A DNA stretch of 53,708 nt from Paludibacteraceae bacterium (GTDB lineage Bacteria > Bacteroidota > Bacteroidia > Bacteroidales > Paludibacteraceae), in the NCBI GenBank assembly GCA_017384225.1, contig JAFNUD010000024.1:1-53708 (forward strand), in the 5' to 3' direction. Under the pieces are notes generated by a model. It had not been told where the DNA came from, ran no database searches, and was given only the letters and a program-made list of their open reading frames with translations. Positions 32,737-42,268 of the stretch are shown here, piece after piece (positions within the stretch are counted from its first letter, which is position 1; each line of letters opens with the position of its first letter). The translations under genes were made by a program, and so were the position numbers.

Positions 32737-34163
32737 GAAATACCCATATATATTGCTTACTGATAGGGCTTTTCATGGGATGCATATTCCCTGCGCATGC
32801 ACAAGAGAAGCGACTTCCATATCCTACAGACACTGTGGATGGCAAGATTTACTACCTCTACACCGTTGAGCGTAGTATTGGTCTATATCGCATCAGTTTG
32901 AACTTTGGTGTGACACAAGAGGATATTTTACAAGCGAATCCACATCTACAACATCAAGGACTACGATTTGAAGAAGTGATTCGTATTCCATCTAAACAGA
33001 CGGTAACACCTCAAAAAAGCACACCCATTGCCAATAAGAAACAGACTCGTCAAGAAAAACGCAATCGATTAGTGCGGTTTGACAATGATAGTAATAACAC
33101 GCACGTTGACACATTGGTCTTGACCGATACTATTCATCAAGATTCGCTGACTAATATGGATAGTACTACCATCCGTTTGGCATACCTACTTCCCCTGCAT
33201 ACAGATGTCATCAAGCGAGATAAAAACATGGAACGTTTCTACGACTTCTATGCTGGTTCATTGATAGCCATCTACGAAGCTCAAGCACGAGGATTGCATC
33301 TGGATATCTATACTTACGATATTGGAAAAAACGCACAACGCACCAAAGAAGTGATAACTAATCATCCTGAGATACGACAAGCGGACGCTATCATCGGTCC
33401 TGCATACTCACAACAAGTAAGCGTTGTTCTTGATTCACTTCGCCAAGATAGCATTTGGTGCCTGATTCCTTTTCTCTCACGAGTCAGTGGATTTGACACT
33501 AACAAATGCCTGATCAAATTTAATCCTTCTGAACAAGTAGAGGCAGACACCTTGGCACGTTATTTAGCACAACGCAAAGATAGTGTGCATTGTGTACTCA
33601 TAGAAGCAAAAGAAGGCGAAATTATACCTACAGGAATCACCGCTATACATAAAGCACTCCAGCAATACGAAGTGCCAACAAGTTCTATCTCACTCAAAGC
33701 ATTGCTAACCGACTCAATCGCGCATGCATTCTATGCAGATAAAGAGAATATCATCATTTTTAACACCGAACGATATGCAAATCTGCAAGCTGTGATGCCA
33801 CACCTAATAACCGCCTCTACAAGTTATCGTACTACGCTATTTTCACACTATTCATGGCAGAATGAAAAGATTGTTCTACCGCAACTTTTCACGTCTGTTT
33901 TTACACCGACACCAACCATTCCAGATACCTATCAGCAATTGTTTGAAGCGTACTTCAACCACGAACTCTGTTCACTGCAACCACGCTATGACCTTTTAGG
34001 ATACGATCTCACTAATCAGCTCATACACATGCTCACTCATGTCAATGATACGACAGGTCTGTGGCATACGCCTTGGATTGGTACACAAGCCAATATCCAC
34101 TATGTTCAAGCCACCCCGCAAAGCGGATACGAAAATCAAACTATACACATCATTCACCAATGA
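32733..34163 (+). CDS. LysM protein with periplasmic-binding-like domain
   Basis: This 476-residue protein has a signal peptide ending about residue 24. A LysM module (about 42-90: YYLYTVERSIGLYRISLNFG, EDILQANPHL) should bind peptidoglycan. Residues about 148-470 resemble a type 1 periplasmic-binding fold (IRLAYLLPLHTDV, DAIIGPAYSQQ, WCLIPFLS). Such fusions are common in Bacteroidota with unclear ligand. It is translationally coupled to gldG upstream and the PorT-like gene downstream (ATGA at both ends), suggesting envelope function. A CCGC-AAA-GCGG palindrome lies near the 3-prime end (34116-34126). Confidence 0.8.
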   Translation: MRNTHIYCLLIGLFMGCIFPAHAQEKRLPYPTDTVDGKIYYLYTVERSIGLYRISLNFGVTQEDILQANPHLQHQGLRFEEVIRIPSKQTVTPQKSTPIANKKQTRQEKRNRLVRFDNDSNNTHVDTLVLTDTIHQDSLTNMDSTTIRLAYLLPLHTDVIKRDKNMERFYDFYAGSLIAIYEAQARGLHLDIYTYDIGKNAQRTKEVITNHPEIRQADAIIGPAYSQQVSVVLDSLRQDSIWCLIPFLSRVSGFDTNKCLIKFNPSEQVEADTLARYLAQRKDSVHCVLIEAKEGEIIPTGITAIHKALQQYEVPTSSISLKALLTDSIAHAFYADKENIIIFNTERYANLQAVMPHLITASTSYRTTLFSHYSWQNEKIVLPQLFTSVFTPTPTIPDTYQQLFEAYFNHELCSLQPRYDLLGYDLTNQLIHMLTHVNDTTGLWHTPWIGTQANIHYVQATPQSGYENQTIHIIHQ

Positions 34164-34837
34164 TCATTCGTCTGCGACATTTCATACTACTGCTATTGCT
34201 ACTTGCCAGTAGCTTGGGTATTGCACAGCCTCGTTTGCGTTGTCCTGAGATATACATAGGAGCGCATGCGGGCGCAATGGTCTCATCGGTATTGTTTAAC
34301 CCTACGGTATCACATATAGACTTAATGACATCGCCTATCACCATGAATGGTGGTTTGGTATTTCGCTATGCTACACATAAAGTGTGCGCCATACAAGTCG
34401 AAGCAAATTATATGCAACGCGGATGGCACGAGACTATCACCACAACTACACAAACTATCGCATACAATCGAAGCCTTGACTATATAGAGATTCCCCTACT
34501 GATGCACCTCTATTTTGGTAAGGAGCGTTTTCGAGGTTTCCTGAATCTTGGTCCACAAATCGGATATTGCATCCGTGATGTAGGTACTGATTTACCAGCG
34601 GATATCACTGCTCCTCAATATCTACCTATTGAAAAACCCTTTGATTGGGGATTGGCAGGAGGATTGGGATGCTATTATCGCACCAAGAGGATTGGACTAT
34701 TCCAATTGGAAGCTCGATTCAACTTCAGCATGGGAACACTGTATGGAAATCGCAAGACAGATTATTTCAACCAATCCAACATGATGAATCTCAGTCTGAA
34801 TCTCGCATATATGTGGGAGATTAAGCTGAAAGATTAA
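34160..34837 (+). CDS. PorT-family outer-membrane beta-barrel protein
   Basis: The ATG at 34160 overlaps the previous stop and gives a signal peptide (MIIRLRHFILLLLLLASSLG); the frame from 34061 is an extension without support. The 225-residue protein shows the PorT-like pattern YIGAHAGAMVS, VEANYMQRGW, YIEIPLLMHLYFG, GFLNLGPQIGY and a closing MNLSLNLAYMWEI. PorT-type barrels belong to, or resemble, parts of the type IX secretion system; whether this is the true PorT or a general barrel of that family is not decided. Confidence 0.75.
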   Translation: MIIRLRHFILLLLLLASSLGIAQPRLRCPEIYIGAHAGAMVSSVLFNPTVSHIDLMTSPITMNGGLVFRYATHKVCAIQVEANYMQRGWHETITTTTQTIAYNRSLDYIEIPLLMHLYFGKERFRGFLNLGPQIGYCIRDVGTDLPADITAPQYLPIEKPFDWGLAGGLGCYYRTKRIGLFQLEARFNFSMGTLYGNRKTDYFNQSNMMNLSLNLAYMWEIKLKD

Positions 34838-34871
34838 TGTTTAACAATAAGAGATTAAAGACAAATAATAT

Positions 34872-35639
34872 ATGGGAAAAATTATTTCATTAGCCAATCA
34901 AAAAGGAGGTGTAGGAAAAACCACCACCTCTATCAATTTAGCAGCTGCATTGGCAGCAGAAGGAAAAAAAGTGCTACTGATTGATGCTGATCCACAAGCC
35001 AACACCTCATCTGGATTAGGCATAGACATTCAAGAATTGGAGAATACTATTTATGAGTGTTTGGTAGTAGGAATTGATCCTAAAGCCGCTATCGCGCAAA
35101 CATCACTACCTAACCTTGACATTATTCCATCACACATTGATCTCGTTGGCGCAGAAATTGAGATGCTCAACATAGACGATAGAGAAAACCTACTCAAGCG
35201 AGTGCTAACACCACTGCGTCCGCTCTACGACTATATTCTCATTGACTGTTCACCATCGTTAGGGCTAATTACCATCAATGCGCTCACAGCCAGTGATAGC
35301 GTGATCATCCCAGTACAATGCGAGTTCTTTGCATTGGAGGGTATTGCCAAACTATTGAATACCATTAAAATTATCAAATCCAACCTCAATCCCACTTTGC
35401 GCATTGAAGGATTTTTACTTACTATGTACGATGGACGTTTGCGTCTATCTATGCAAGTACACGACGAGGTGCGCCGCCACTTTGGCGATTTGGTATTTGA
35501 TACCGTCATTGCACGCAATGTACGCCTCAGTGAAGCTCCAAGTCATGGTATGTCTGTATTGGAATATGACAGAAGCAGTAGAGGAGCCAAAAACTATATC
35601 AACCTTGCTAAAGAACTTATAAGAAGAAGTAACGTATGA
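34872..35639 (+). CDS. parA: Chromosome-partitioning ATPase ParA (Soj)
   Basis: This 255-residue protein has the deviant Walker A KGGVGKTT (11-18), the second motif IDADPQANTSSG (37-48) and Walker B YDYILIDCSPSLG (about 117-129). It is of chromosomal Soj type, with no N-terminal helix-turn-helix. ParA moves origin regions together with ParB, encoded 4 nt into its own end. No parS sequence (palindrome around CACGTG) was seen in the window. Confidence 0.95.
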   Translation: MGKIISLANQKGGVGKTTTSINLAAALAAEGKKVLLIDADPQANTSSGLGIDIQELENTIYECLVVGIDPKAAIAQTSLPNLDIIPSHIDLVGAEIEMLNIDDRENLLKRVLTPLRPLYDYILIDCSPSLGLITINALTASDSVIIPVQCEFFALEGIAKLLNTIKIIKSNLNPTLRIEGFLLTMYDGRLRLSMQVHDEVRRHFGDLVFDTVIARNVRLSEAPSHGMSVLEYDRSSRGAKNYINLAKELIRRSNV

Positions 35640-36460
35640 AAAAATCATTAGGACTCGGTCGCGGCTTAGACGCGCTCATTGATACCACACATATTTCTAC
35701 AGCAGGTTCTTCCTCCATCAGCGAAATTCCGTTGGAAAAGATTTATCCTAATCCCGACCAACCACGTCGCACTTTTGATGAAGAAGCTCTCAATGAACTG
35801 GCACAATCCATCGCAGAGCATGGTGTAATTTCACCTATTACCTTGCGTAAGGATGCCGACAAACGCTATATGATCATCGCTGGAGAGCGTCGATTTCGTG
35901 CTGCTAAAATAGCAGGATTACCATCAATACCAGCCTACATCCGCACTGCTAAAGATGAGCAGGTGATGGAATGGGCTCTCATAGAGAATATCCAACGCGA
36001 AGATCTCGATGCCATTGAAATTGCACTGGCATACCAACGACTTATGGACGAGTATAATCTCACCCAAGAGCGTATGTCTGAACGCGTAGGAAAAAAACGC
36101 ACTACCGTAGCGAACTACCTGCGTCTGCTAAAATTACCAGCAGAGATCCAGCTTGGTATTAAAGAGAAGAAAATAGACATGGGACACGCACGTGCTATTC
36201 TCGGTTCACCATCTCCAGAGCAACAATTGAGTATATACAAACGTATCCTACAAAATGGATTGTCTGTACGCAAAGTAGAAGAATTAGTTAGTGATAGCAA
36301 AACTAATAAAAAAGAAACGAAAATATCACCCTCTTATACCGAGCAACAAAAGGTTCTCCAACAAAAACTCGGAGCAAAAGCAAAAATCATAGGGCAAAAA
36401 ATCACTATTTCCTTTCGCGACGAAGAAGAATTGAACAACATACTCAATCATATCCTTTGA
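35636..36460 (+). CDS. parB: Chromosome-partitioning protein ParB
   Basis: This 274-residue protein begins with LGRGLDALI, typical of chromosomal ParB. The CTPase/N-domain follows (EIPLEKIYPNPDQPRR, GERRFRAAKIAG with the GERRFRA motif, ENIQREDLDAIE), then the helix-turn-helix (RVGKKRTTVANYLRLLKLP) and a C-terminal dimerisation region ending FRDEEELNNILNHIL. It binds parS and spreads as a CTP clamp. It overlaps parA by ATGA and the next gene by TTGA. Confidence 0.95.
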   Translation: MKKSLGLGRGLDALIDTTHISTAGSSSISEIPLEKIYPNPDQPRRTFDEEALNELAQSIAEHGVISPITLRKDADKRYMIIAGERRFRAAKIAGLPSIPAYIRTAKDEQVMEWALIENIQREDLDAIEIALAYQRLMDEYNLTQERMSERVGKKRTTVANYLRLLKLPAEIQLGIKEKKIDMGHARAILGSPSPEQQLSIYKRILQNGLSVRKVEELVSDSKTNKKETKISPSYTEQQKVLQQKLGAKAKIIGQKITISFRDEEELNNILNHIL

Positions 36461-37098
36461 AACGAATAATCATTTACATATTACTTATTGTACTTGCCCT
36501 GCCTATATCTGCAGAAGTATCGCAAGCATCCATTCATACAACAGACTCCCTTTCACTCACGCAAAAGGAGTATGATCGACTATTTTGGAAGCCCGACCCT
36601 ATGCGAGCCGTATGGCTGGGTGCTATACTGCCAGGTGCAGGACAAATATACAACCGTAGTTATTGGAAACTGCCAATTGTCTATGGAGGTTTTATGGGGT
36701 GTATCTATGGTATTACATGGACTAATAATCAGTATGTTGGCTATAAAGAAGCATATCGAGACATCTACTATGACATACAAAACGGAACCGTCAGTAATAG
36801 TCCAGACAAATCTTATAATGCAATCTTACCTGAAGGATATACCATACAAACAATGGGAGGAGCTGAAGCCTACAGAAATAGGCTCAAAGAATGGCAAAAT
36901 TCGTCACTTCGCAACCGAGATTTATCCATTTTAGTGGCAGTTGTCGTATATGCTCTTTCGCTTGTTGATGCATATGTAGATGCACAACTATTTGACTTTG
37001 ACATTTCCAACGACCTTACACTGAATGTGACGCCACAACTCTATTATGACTTACAGAATCAACGTAATGCCGAAGTAAAACTAGCGATACAATTTTGA
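36457..37098 (+). CDS. DUF5683 domain membrane protein
   Basis: This 213-residue protein has a signal or anchor helix (IIIYILLIVLALPISA), then the DUF5683 signature PDPMRAVWLGAILPGAGQIYNRSYWKLPI, two further helices and FDISNDLTLNVTP. The start is TTG at 36457, overlapping the parB stop (TTGA); no usable ATG occurs before the domain. DUF5683 genes commonly sit between parB and a lytic transglycosylase in Bacteroidota, as here, which hints at envelope/cell-cycle coupling. Its stop codon lies in the first unit of a heptamer array. Confidence 0.85.
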   Translation: MKRIIIYILLIVLALPISAEVSQASIHTTDSLSLTQKEYDRLFWKPDPMRAVWLGAILPGAGQIYNRSYWKLPIVYGGFMGCIYGITWTNNQYVGYKEAYRDIYYDIQNGTVSNSPDKSYNAILPEGYTIQTMGGAEAYRNRLKEWQNSSLRNRDLSILVAVVVYALSLVDAYVDAQLFDFDISNDLTLNVTPQLYYDLQNQRNAEVKLAIQF

Positions 37099-37125
37099 AT
37101 TATGAATTAAGAATTATGAATTAAG
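37091..37125. repeat. AATTATG/AATTAAG heptamer array between DUF5683 and the transglycosylase
   Basis: Five units (AATTTTG, AATTATG, AATTAAG, AATTATG, AATTAAG) include the DUF5683 stop codon at one end and run to within 1 bp of the ATG at 37127. Confidence 0.8.
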
Positions 37126-37126
37126 A

Positions 37127-38386
37127 ATGAGACAGCTACTCACTATATTTCTCCTTAGCATATTGGCTATCATGCCTCAACACATGGTGGCATCGATGAC
37201 TGATAGCCTCATCACCACAACGCCTGATAGCCTACCCGAAGCCTTACCTGATAGCCTCGAGCTACCGGTATTCTTTGACGAAGCATTAGCATGGTTGGAT
37301 ACGACAGAGTGTACATCCGATACGCTAATCACGGAATTGCCAGACTCGGTCTATAAAGCACGCTTACAAGCATTGCCTTTTGTGATAGAGGTACCATACA
37401 ATGAGGTGGTACGCCGTTATATACTGCGCTATGTGAAGCACAGTCCACGTCAACTGGCAAGTTTGCAGCGCAAAGCGGAATACTATTTCCCTATTTTTGA
37501 GGATATTTTGGGCAAGCACGAGCTGCCATTCGAACTATGTTACCTGCCAGTCATAGAGTCGGCACTCAACCCACAAGCACGTTCGCATATGGGAGCGGTG
37601 GGTCTATGGCAATTCATGCCAGCTACGGGTAAGAAATATGGATTAGAGATCAATTCACTCATTGATGAGCGTATGGATCCTATCCGATCCACTGAAGCTG
37701 CTTGCCGATTCTTAAAAGCGCTATATAATATTTTTGGCGATTGGAATTTGGTCATTGCTGCCTACAACTGCGGTCCTGGCAATGTAAACAAAGCCATCCA
37801 TCGTGCAGGAGGCAAACGCGATTTCTGGAGTATCTATCCTTTCTTGCCAAAGGAGACACGCGGCTACCTTCCTATCTTCATTGCTGCTTCCTACGCAATG
37901 AACTATGCCGACGTGCATGGTATATGCCCAGCCATTGATATTCAATATCCCATCACCGATACGATTGTAACAACTGAGCGCCAACACCTCAAGCAGATTG
38001 CCGCAAAATTGGATATCACTATTGAAGAACTACGTCGTCTAAATCCACAGTATGCACGCGATATCATCCCTGGAGGAAAAGCATATGCGCTCTGCTTGCC
38101 TATCCACATTTCAGGTGCATATATTGATGAACAAGACACCATCTTAGCGTACCAAGCTAATGAGCTTATCCATAATCGCCGTGCAGAGATTGATCTGATG
38201 CAACGCACAGGACTTAATGGCGGATATTCGGTAAATGGTGTTACTTATTATAAAATCCAGGAAGGAGACACATTGGGTGGTATAGCTGCTAAATTCCGCG
38301 TGAGTGTCAAACAACTCAAAGCCTTCAATGGGCTAACCTCCGACCTTATCCGCGCAGGTAAAACGCTCAAGATACCTAATGTATAG
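37127..38386 (+). CDS. mltD: Membrane-bound lytic murein transglycosylase with LysM (MltD-like)
   Basis: This 419-residue protein has a signal peptide and an acidic linker. A soluble-lytic-transglycosylase domain (about 130-270) carries ELCYLPVIESALNP with the catalytic Glu, GAVGLWQFMPATGK, YNCGPGNVNKAI and ETRGYLPIFIAA. Two LysM-type segments follow; the clear one is VNGVTYYKIQEGDTLGGIA (about 365-418). It cleaves glycan strands in the cell wall. It is one of a compact group with parA, parB and DUF5683. Confidence 0.9.
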   Translation: MRQLLTIFLLSILAIMPQHMVASMTDSLITTTPDSLPEALPDSLELPVFFDEALAWLDTTECTSDTLITELPDSVYKARLQALPFVIEVPYNEVVRRYILRYVKHSPRQLASLQRKAEYYFPIFEDILGKHELPFELCYLPVIESALNPQARSHMGAVGLWQFMPATGKKYGLEINSLIDERMDPIRSTEAACRFLKALYNIFGDWNLVIAAYNCGPGNVNKAIHRAGGKRDFWSIYPFLPKETRGYLPIFIAASYAMNYADVHGICPAIDIQYPITDTIVTTERQHLKQIAAKLDITIEELRRLNPQYARDIIPGGKAYALCLPIHISGAYIDEQDTILAYQANELIHNRRAEIDLMQRTGLNGGYSVNGVTYYKIQEGDTLGGIAAKFRVSVKQLKAFNGLTSDLIRAGKTLKIPNV

Positions 38387-38398
38387 TGTTTAGAGGAA

Positions 38399-38725
38399 AT
38401 GACAGAGGAAGGAAAGATATATTATTCCATGACAGAAGCGCAGGAAATGACTGGGCTTCCTGCCAGTACCTTGCGCTATTGGGAGAGACACTTCTGTCAA
38501 CTCAATCCACGCAAAGATGGTCATGGTAACCGCTATTATACAATAACGGATATTAATCTTATCAAGCAAATCAAATACTTGCGCGATGAGATGCATATCA
38601 CGCGCATTGAAGCGATCCGACAAGAACTTAAGAGTGGAAAACGTGAATCTGATTTCCGCCAACGTACCGCAGATATCCTTCGGCGGGTACGTAGTGAACT
38701 CATTGAAATACGAAAATTTTTATAA
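38399..38725 (+). CDS. MerR-family transcriptional regulator
   Basis: This 108-residue protein has a MerR-type winged helix (YYSMTEAQEMTGLPASTLRYWERHF, residues 8-32; GNRYYTITDINLIKQIKYL, 43-61) and a helical tail. There is no C-terminal effector domain and no metal-binding Cys cluster. It follows the transglycosylase by 12 nt, and similar short MerR genes lie there in other Bacteroidota, so it probably belongs to the operon. Its targets are unknown. Confidence 0.85.
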   Translation: MTEEGKIYYSMTEAQEMTGLPASTLRYWERHFCQLNPRKDGHGNRYYTITDINLIKQIKYLRDEMHITRIEAIRQELKSGKRESDFRQRTADILRRVRSELIEIRKFL

Positions 38726-38742
38726 TATCTCCCGTTGCACCT

Positions 38743-39489
38743 TTACGGACGAACGGTGATATGGAAGCAGGCTTGCTTATGTTCGTATTTGACGTAGATT
38801 TTGCCTGCACGTTGGTGGTTAAGCAGCACTTGTCCTAAGACGAGTTTGAGATTGTCTTGGTGCATATACTTGCGCGTGCGCGTTACTTTGTCATAGCGAT
38901 AATATGCCAGATCGAAAGTAGTGCCATAGCAATGGCAAGAATTGGTGGTAGCGTTGATGTTACCACTCTTTTGTAATTGCTTTATATCTTCTTTGGTACG
39001 CAATACACTTGTGACATAAAAGCGATAATGTGGCAAGTTGTTGCGTTGTAATATGTCGGCAAACTCAGCACCAATACTTTCCAATTCTTTTGCAGCTGCG
39101 GGTACAAGATAAGGAATAGAGTGTGTCAGCGAGTCCACGATATAGTAATCATTGGTCTTGATTTGCGTGAGCTGACTGCGCATCTTAGCCGCCTGTTGGC
39201 GGTTTTGCGGTGGAGTGGAAAGTCCAATGGCACGCGCGGCTTGTTCCTGTTTGGATTGCAGGTCACGGAACTTATCCTTATAGCTGAATGTGCGACCAGG
39301 GTAGAAGACCAAGATATCTTCTATAAGTTCAGGAGTTGAGGAGTTGAGTTGTTCAGAAGTTTTCGTTCCGCAAGCGGAGAAAGCAAAGATTAGTCCCGCA
39401 AGAAGCAGGACTAATCGCGTTGTATTTCGAGTGTATTCTCTTATCACCGCTTTAACCTTATTGCTTTGTTGCCTAATCAAAGACTCCAT
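38743..39489 (-). CDS. DUF5715 family lipoprotein (M15-peptidase-like)
   Basis: This 248-residue protein has a membrane/lipobox segment ([16 protein letters not shown]). The domain includes [36 protein letters not shown] and HITVRP, fitting DUF5715, which resembles D,D-carboxypeptidases of the M15 type (the H/D pairs could bind zinc). Right after the lipobox, four octamers (39326-39357) encode [10 protein letters not shown], the same peptide found in the CysS insert, and a TCCGC-AA-GCGGA palindrome lies at 39367-39378. The 5-prime end overlaps the cysS 3-prime end by 13 nt. Confidence 0.75.
   Translation of the reverse strand: MESLIRQQSNKVKAVIREYTRNTTRLVLLLAGLIFAFSACGTKTSEQLNSSTPELIEDILVFYPGRTFSYKDKFRDLQSKQEQAARAIGLSTPPQNRQQAAKMRSQLTQIKTNDYYIVDSLTHSIPYLVPAAAKELESIGAEFADILQRNNLPHYRFYVTSVLRTKEDIKQLQKSGNINATTNSCHCYGTTFDLAYYRYDKVTRTRKYMHQDNLKLVLGQVLLNHQRAGKIYVKYEHKQACFHITVRP
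39326..39357. repeat. Octamer array (AGTTSAGR family) inside the DUF5715 gene
   Basis: Four contiguous 8-nt units (AGTTCAGG, AGTTGAGG, AGTTGAGT, TGTTCAGA) are translated in frame just after the lipoprotein signal. Confidence 0.8.
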
Positions 39490-40970
39490 TCAAAGCCATC
39501 TTTAGTATCTTTGATAGTGAAGCCAAGAGCGGTCAGTTCGTTGCGAATCTTGTCGCTTGTGCCCCAATCCTTATTGCGTTTCGCTTCAAGACGCATATTG
39601 AGCAGCATGTCCACGGCACCTTTATAGGAGTTGAGAAGTTCAGGAGTTGAAGAGTTGAGAAGTCCCTCTGCTCCTCTCAACTGCAAGCCAAGGATATCCA
39701 TCGCATAGGTCTTCCATACGGCACGCAACTCCTCAAGGTCTGCCTCGGAGATTGTACCCTTGCCGTCGAAGACGGTGTTGATAGCGCGAGCTGAATCAAA
39801 GAGGTGAGAGATGACAATAGGTGAGTTGAGATCGTCGTCCATAGCCTCTTGGCAACGCGTGCGAAGCGAGTGGAGGAGTTCAGGGTTCAGATGTTCAGAA
39901 GTGGTGGCAGAAGCCTTGATCTTCATCAATCGTTGGTATGCCTCGGTCAAACGCGCTAGACCTTTCTCCGCAGCCACGAGGGCATCGTTAGAGAAGTCCA
40001 CAGTAGAACGATAGTGCGCCATGAGGATAAAGAAGCGGATAGTCATTGGCGTGAATGGTTGTGCCAACAACTCGTGTTTACCCGCAAAGAACTGCTCGAG
40101 AGTGATAAAGTTGTTGTAGCTCTTACCCATCTTCTTACCCGCAATGGTGATCATATTATTGTGCATCCAATAGCGCACGCTCTCCTTGCCAAGTGCCGCG
40201 CAGCTTTGTGCGATCTCTGCCTCATGGTGAGGGAACATAAGATCCATACCACCGCCGTGGATATCAAACTCTTCGCCCAAGTACTTTGTACCCATTGCAG
40301 AGCACTCCATATGCCAACCAGGGAAACCTTCGCTCCATGGACTTGGCCAGTGCATGATATGCTCTGGCGCAGCTTTCTTCCAAAGGGCAAAGTCGAAGCT
40401 ATGCTTCTTCTCTTGTTGTCCATCAAGTTCGCGTGTCTCGGTAACGATATCCTCAAGATTGCGACCAGAGAGCTTACCGTAAGGATAATCCTTGGCATAC
40501 TTCTCCACATCCATATAGACGCTGCCGTTGCTAATATAAGCATAGCCCTTGTCCATAATCTTTTGCACAAAAGCAATCTGCTCAATAATATGACCGCTGG
40601 CGTGTGGCTCAATAGAAGGTGGAAGTACATTCAGTAACTCCATATCGCGGTGATAACGGTTGGTGAAATATTGCACCACTTCCATTGGTTCGAGTTGTTC
40701 GAGGCGTGCCTTCTTAGCTATCTTATCCTCACCCTCGTCGGCATCGTGCTCCAAGTGCCCTACATCGGTAATGTTGCGCACATAGCGCACCTTGTAACCC
40801 AAGTGGAGGAGATAACGATAGAGAAGGTCAAATGTGATAGCAGGACGAGCGTGTCCCAAATGTGCATCGCCGTACACGGTAGGACCGCAGACATACATGC
40901 CTACGTGTCCTTCGTGCAAAGGTCGAAATATCTCTTTTTGTCTGCTTAATGTATTATAAATCTGTAACAT
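39477..40970 (-). CDS. cysS: Cysteinyl-tRNA synthetase with two octamer inserts
   Basis: This 497-residue class I synthetase has the zinc Cys28 in [10 protein letters not shown], the HIGH motif HLGH (37-40), the zinc ligands GWHMECSAM and [10 protein letters not shown], and the KMSKS motif as KKMGKSYNN. Two in-frame inserts lie in the C-terminal helical region. Three octamers (39877-39900) encode TSEHLNPEL and four (39629-39660) encode [12 protein letters not shown]. Both positions are loops that vary among synthetases, so activity should be kept. It charges tRNA-Cys; as an essential gene it shows that such inserts are tolerated. Confidence 0.95.
   Translation of the reverse strand: MLQIYNTLSRQKEIFRPLHEGHVGMYVCGPTVYGDAHLGHARPAITFDLLYRYLLHLGYKVRYVRNITDVGHLEHDADEGEDKIAKKARLEQLEPMEVVQYFTNRYHRDMELLNVLPPSIEPHASGHIIEQIAFVQKIMDKGYAYISNGSVYMDVEKYAKDYPYGKLSGRNLEDIVTETRELDGQQEKKHSFDFALWKKAAPEHIMHWPSPWSEGFPGWHMECSAMGTKYLGEEFDIHGGGMDLMFPHHEAEIAQSCAALGKESVRYWMHNNMITIAGKKMGKSYNNFITLEQFFAGKHELLAQPFTPMTIRFFILMAHYRSTVDFSNDALVAAEKGLARLTEAYQRLMKIKASATTSEHLNPELLHSLRTRCQEAMDDDLNSPIVISHLFDSARAINTVFDGKGTISEADLEELRAVWKTYAMDILGLQLRGAEGLLNSSTPELLNSYKGAVDMLLNMRLEAKRNKDWGTSDKIRNELTALGFTIKDTKDGFEWSL
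39629..39660. repeat. Octamer array inside cysS, site 1
   Basis: Four contiguous 8-nt units (AGTTGAGA, AGTTCAGG, AGTTGAAG, AGTTGAGA) without indels; read in frame on the minus strand. Confidence 0.85.
39877..39900. repeat. Octamer array inside cysS, site 2
   Basis: Three 8-nt units (AGTTCAGG, GTTCAGAT, GTTCAGAA), 24 nt in all, are read in frame. Confidence 0.75.
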
Positions 40971-40975
40971 AGTTT

Positions 40976-41155
40976 ATTTGCTTTGCAAATGTTCAGGAGT
41001 TCAGGGGTTGAGGAGTTCAGGGGTTCAGGGGGTCAGGAGTTCAGGGGTTCAGGAGTACTTCTGAATGAACAAGCGCGAAGCGCTACTGAACTTCTGAACT
41101 TCTGAACTTCTGAACAGCAGCTCTGCTGCGTCTGAACTTCTGAACATCTAAACTT
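40976..41155. repeat. Octamer array with inverted halves and palindromes between cysS and nagB
   Basis: It opens with ATTTGC-TTT-GCAAAT (40976-40990), continues with about eight GGTTCAGG-type units, flips orientation at TTCAGGAGT-ACTTCTGAA (41049-41066), then carries AGCGC-GAA-GCGCT (41072-41084) and reverse units (ACTTCTGA) with a CAGCAG/CTGCTG palindrome (41114-41127). The two halves are complementary and could form a large hairpin. Confidence 0.85.
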
Positions 41156-41166
41156 CAAAGCTTTGC

Positions 41167-41976
41167 TTAGAGCAAGCTTTTTGGATCGAGGTTATTTTTC
41201 TCAATGTCTTTGAAATAGTTGTATGTACCCACTTTGAGTTCGTCGCAAGCAGCCTCATCTGCTACGATGATACCATGTTGGTGCATTTGGAGTGCAGAGA
41301 TAGTCCACATATGAGAGATTGGTTCCTCTACAGCATGTTGCAATGCACGTGCTTTGTTGTGACCATTCACCATAATAAGCACCTCTTGAGCATCCATGAT
41401 AGTACCTACACCTACAGTGAGAGCAGTCTTAGGCACTTGGTTCACATCGTTGTCAAAGAAACGAGAGTTAGCGATGATAGTGTCAGTGGTGAGCTCTTTC
41501 ATACGAGTGCGTGAAGAGAGTGAGCTACCAGGCTCGTTGAAAGCGATGTGACCATCAGGACCGATACCTCCAAGGAAGAGTTTGATACCGCCGTATTGCT
41601 TGATCTTCTCCTCATAGCGCGCACATTCGGCTGCGAGATCCTCTGCATTACCGTTGAGGATATTCACGTTCTCAGGACGGATATCAATGTGGGAAAAGAA
41701 ATTGGTCCACATGAAAGTATGATAGCTCTCAGGATGACTTTCTGGAATGCCCACATATTCATCCATATTGAAAGTAACGACGTTACGGAAACTTACTTTG
41801 CCTGCTTGATACAGTTTTATCAAGTTACGGTACATGCCTAATGGTGAAGAACCTGTAGGAAGACCCAACACGAAAGGAGTGCCCTCTTTTGGAGCGAACT
41901 CATTGATACGTTTTGCTACATAATTGGCTGCCCACTCTGAAAGCAAATCATAGTTTGGTTGAATAACTAATCTCAT
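41167..41976 (-). CDS. nagB: Glucosamine-6-phosphate deaminase
   Basis: This 269-residue protein converts glucosamine-6-phosphate to fructose-6-phosphate and ammonia. Motifs: [14 protein letters not shown] (36-49), [11 protein letters not shown] with the catalytic Asp near 72, [17 protein letters not shown] with the catalytic His near 143, and [11 protein letters not shown]. The length matches hexameric NagB. It stands alone between two repeat arrays, with no nag cluster beside it. No consensus promoter was found in the 60 bp upstream. Confidence 0.95.
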   Translation of the reverse strand: MRLVIQPNYDLLSEWAANYVAKRINEFAPKEGTPFVLGLPTGSSPLGMYRNLIKLYQAGKVSFRNVVTFNMDEYVGIPESHPESYHTFMWTNFFSHIDIRPENVNILNGNAEDLAAECARYEEKIKQYGGIKLFLGGIGPDGHIAFNEPGSSLSSRTRMKELTTDTIIANSRFFDNDVNQVPKTALTVGVGTIMDAQEVLIMVNGHNKARALQHAVEEPISHMWTISALQMHQHGIIVADEAACDELKVGTYNYFKDIEKNNLDPKSLL

Positions 41977-42019
41977 GATACTGTTTATTTAAATGTGTTA
42001 AAAATAATTCTTATTTTGG

Positions 42020-42268
42020 GGTTCAGAAGTTCTGTTGCGCTTCGCGCTGGTTCAGAAGTTCAGGAGTTCTGTTGCGCTTCGCGCTGGTTCAGAAGTTCAG
42101 GAGTTCTGTTGCGCTTCGCGCTGGTTCAGAAGTTCAGGAGTTCTGTTGCGCTTTGCGCTTGTTCAGAAGTTCAGGAGTTCTGTTGCGCTTCGCGCTTGTT
42201 CAGAAGGTCTGTTGCGCTTCGCGCTGGTTCAGAGGTTCAGAGGTTCAGAAGTTCAGAAGTTCAGGAGT
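42020..42268. repeat. Array of 37-bp units built from octamers plus a GCGC-TTC-GCGC palindrome
   Basis: Six copies of TCTGTTGCGCTTCGCGCT-type segments start at 42031, 42068, 42105, 42142, 42179 and 42208. Spacing is 37 bp four times, then 29 bp, that is exactly one octamer less. The rest is AGTTCAGA/GGTTCAGA octamers. One copy has TTT in place of TTC in the loop. The last unit supplies the stop codon of the four-helix-bundle gene (42261-42263). Confidence 0.9.

Noticed and set aside
34872-36460. Plasmid partition locus
   Set aside because: ParA lacks an N-terminal helix-turn-helix and ParB begins with LGRGLDALI; with DUF5683 and a transglycosylase next to them these are the chromosomal genes.
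40014-40637. A 207-residue frame opposite cysS
   Set aside because: It is antisense to the conserved synthetase core; the protein has no recognisable domain.
42020-42268. CRISPR array with 37-bp repeats
   Set aside because: Units are contiguous and made of octamers and palindromes; there are no unique spacers and no cas genes.
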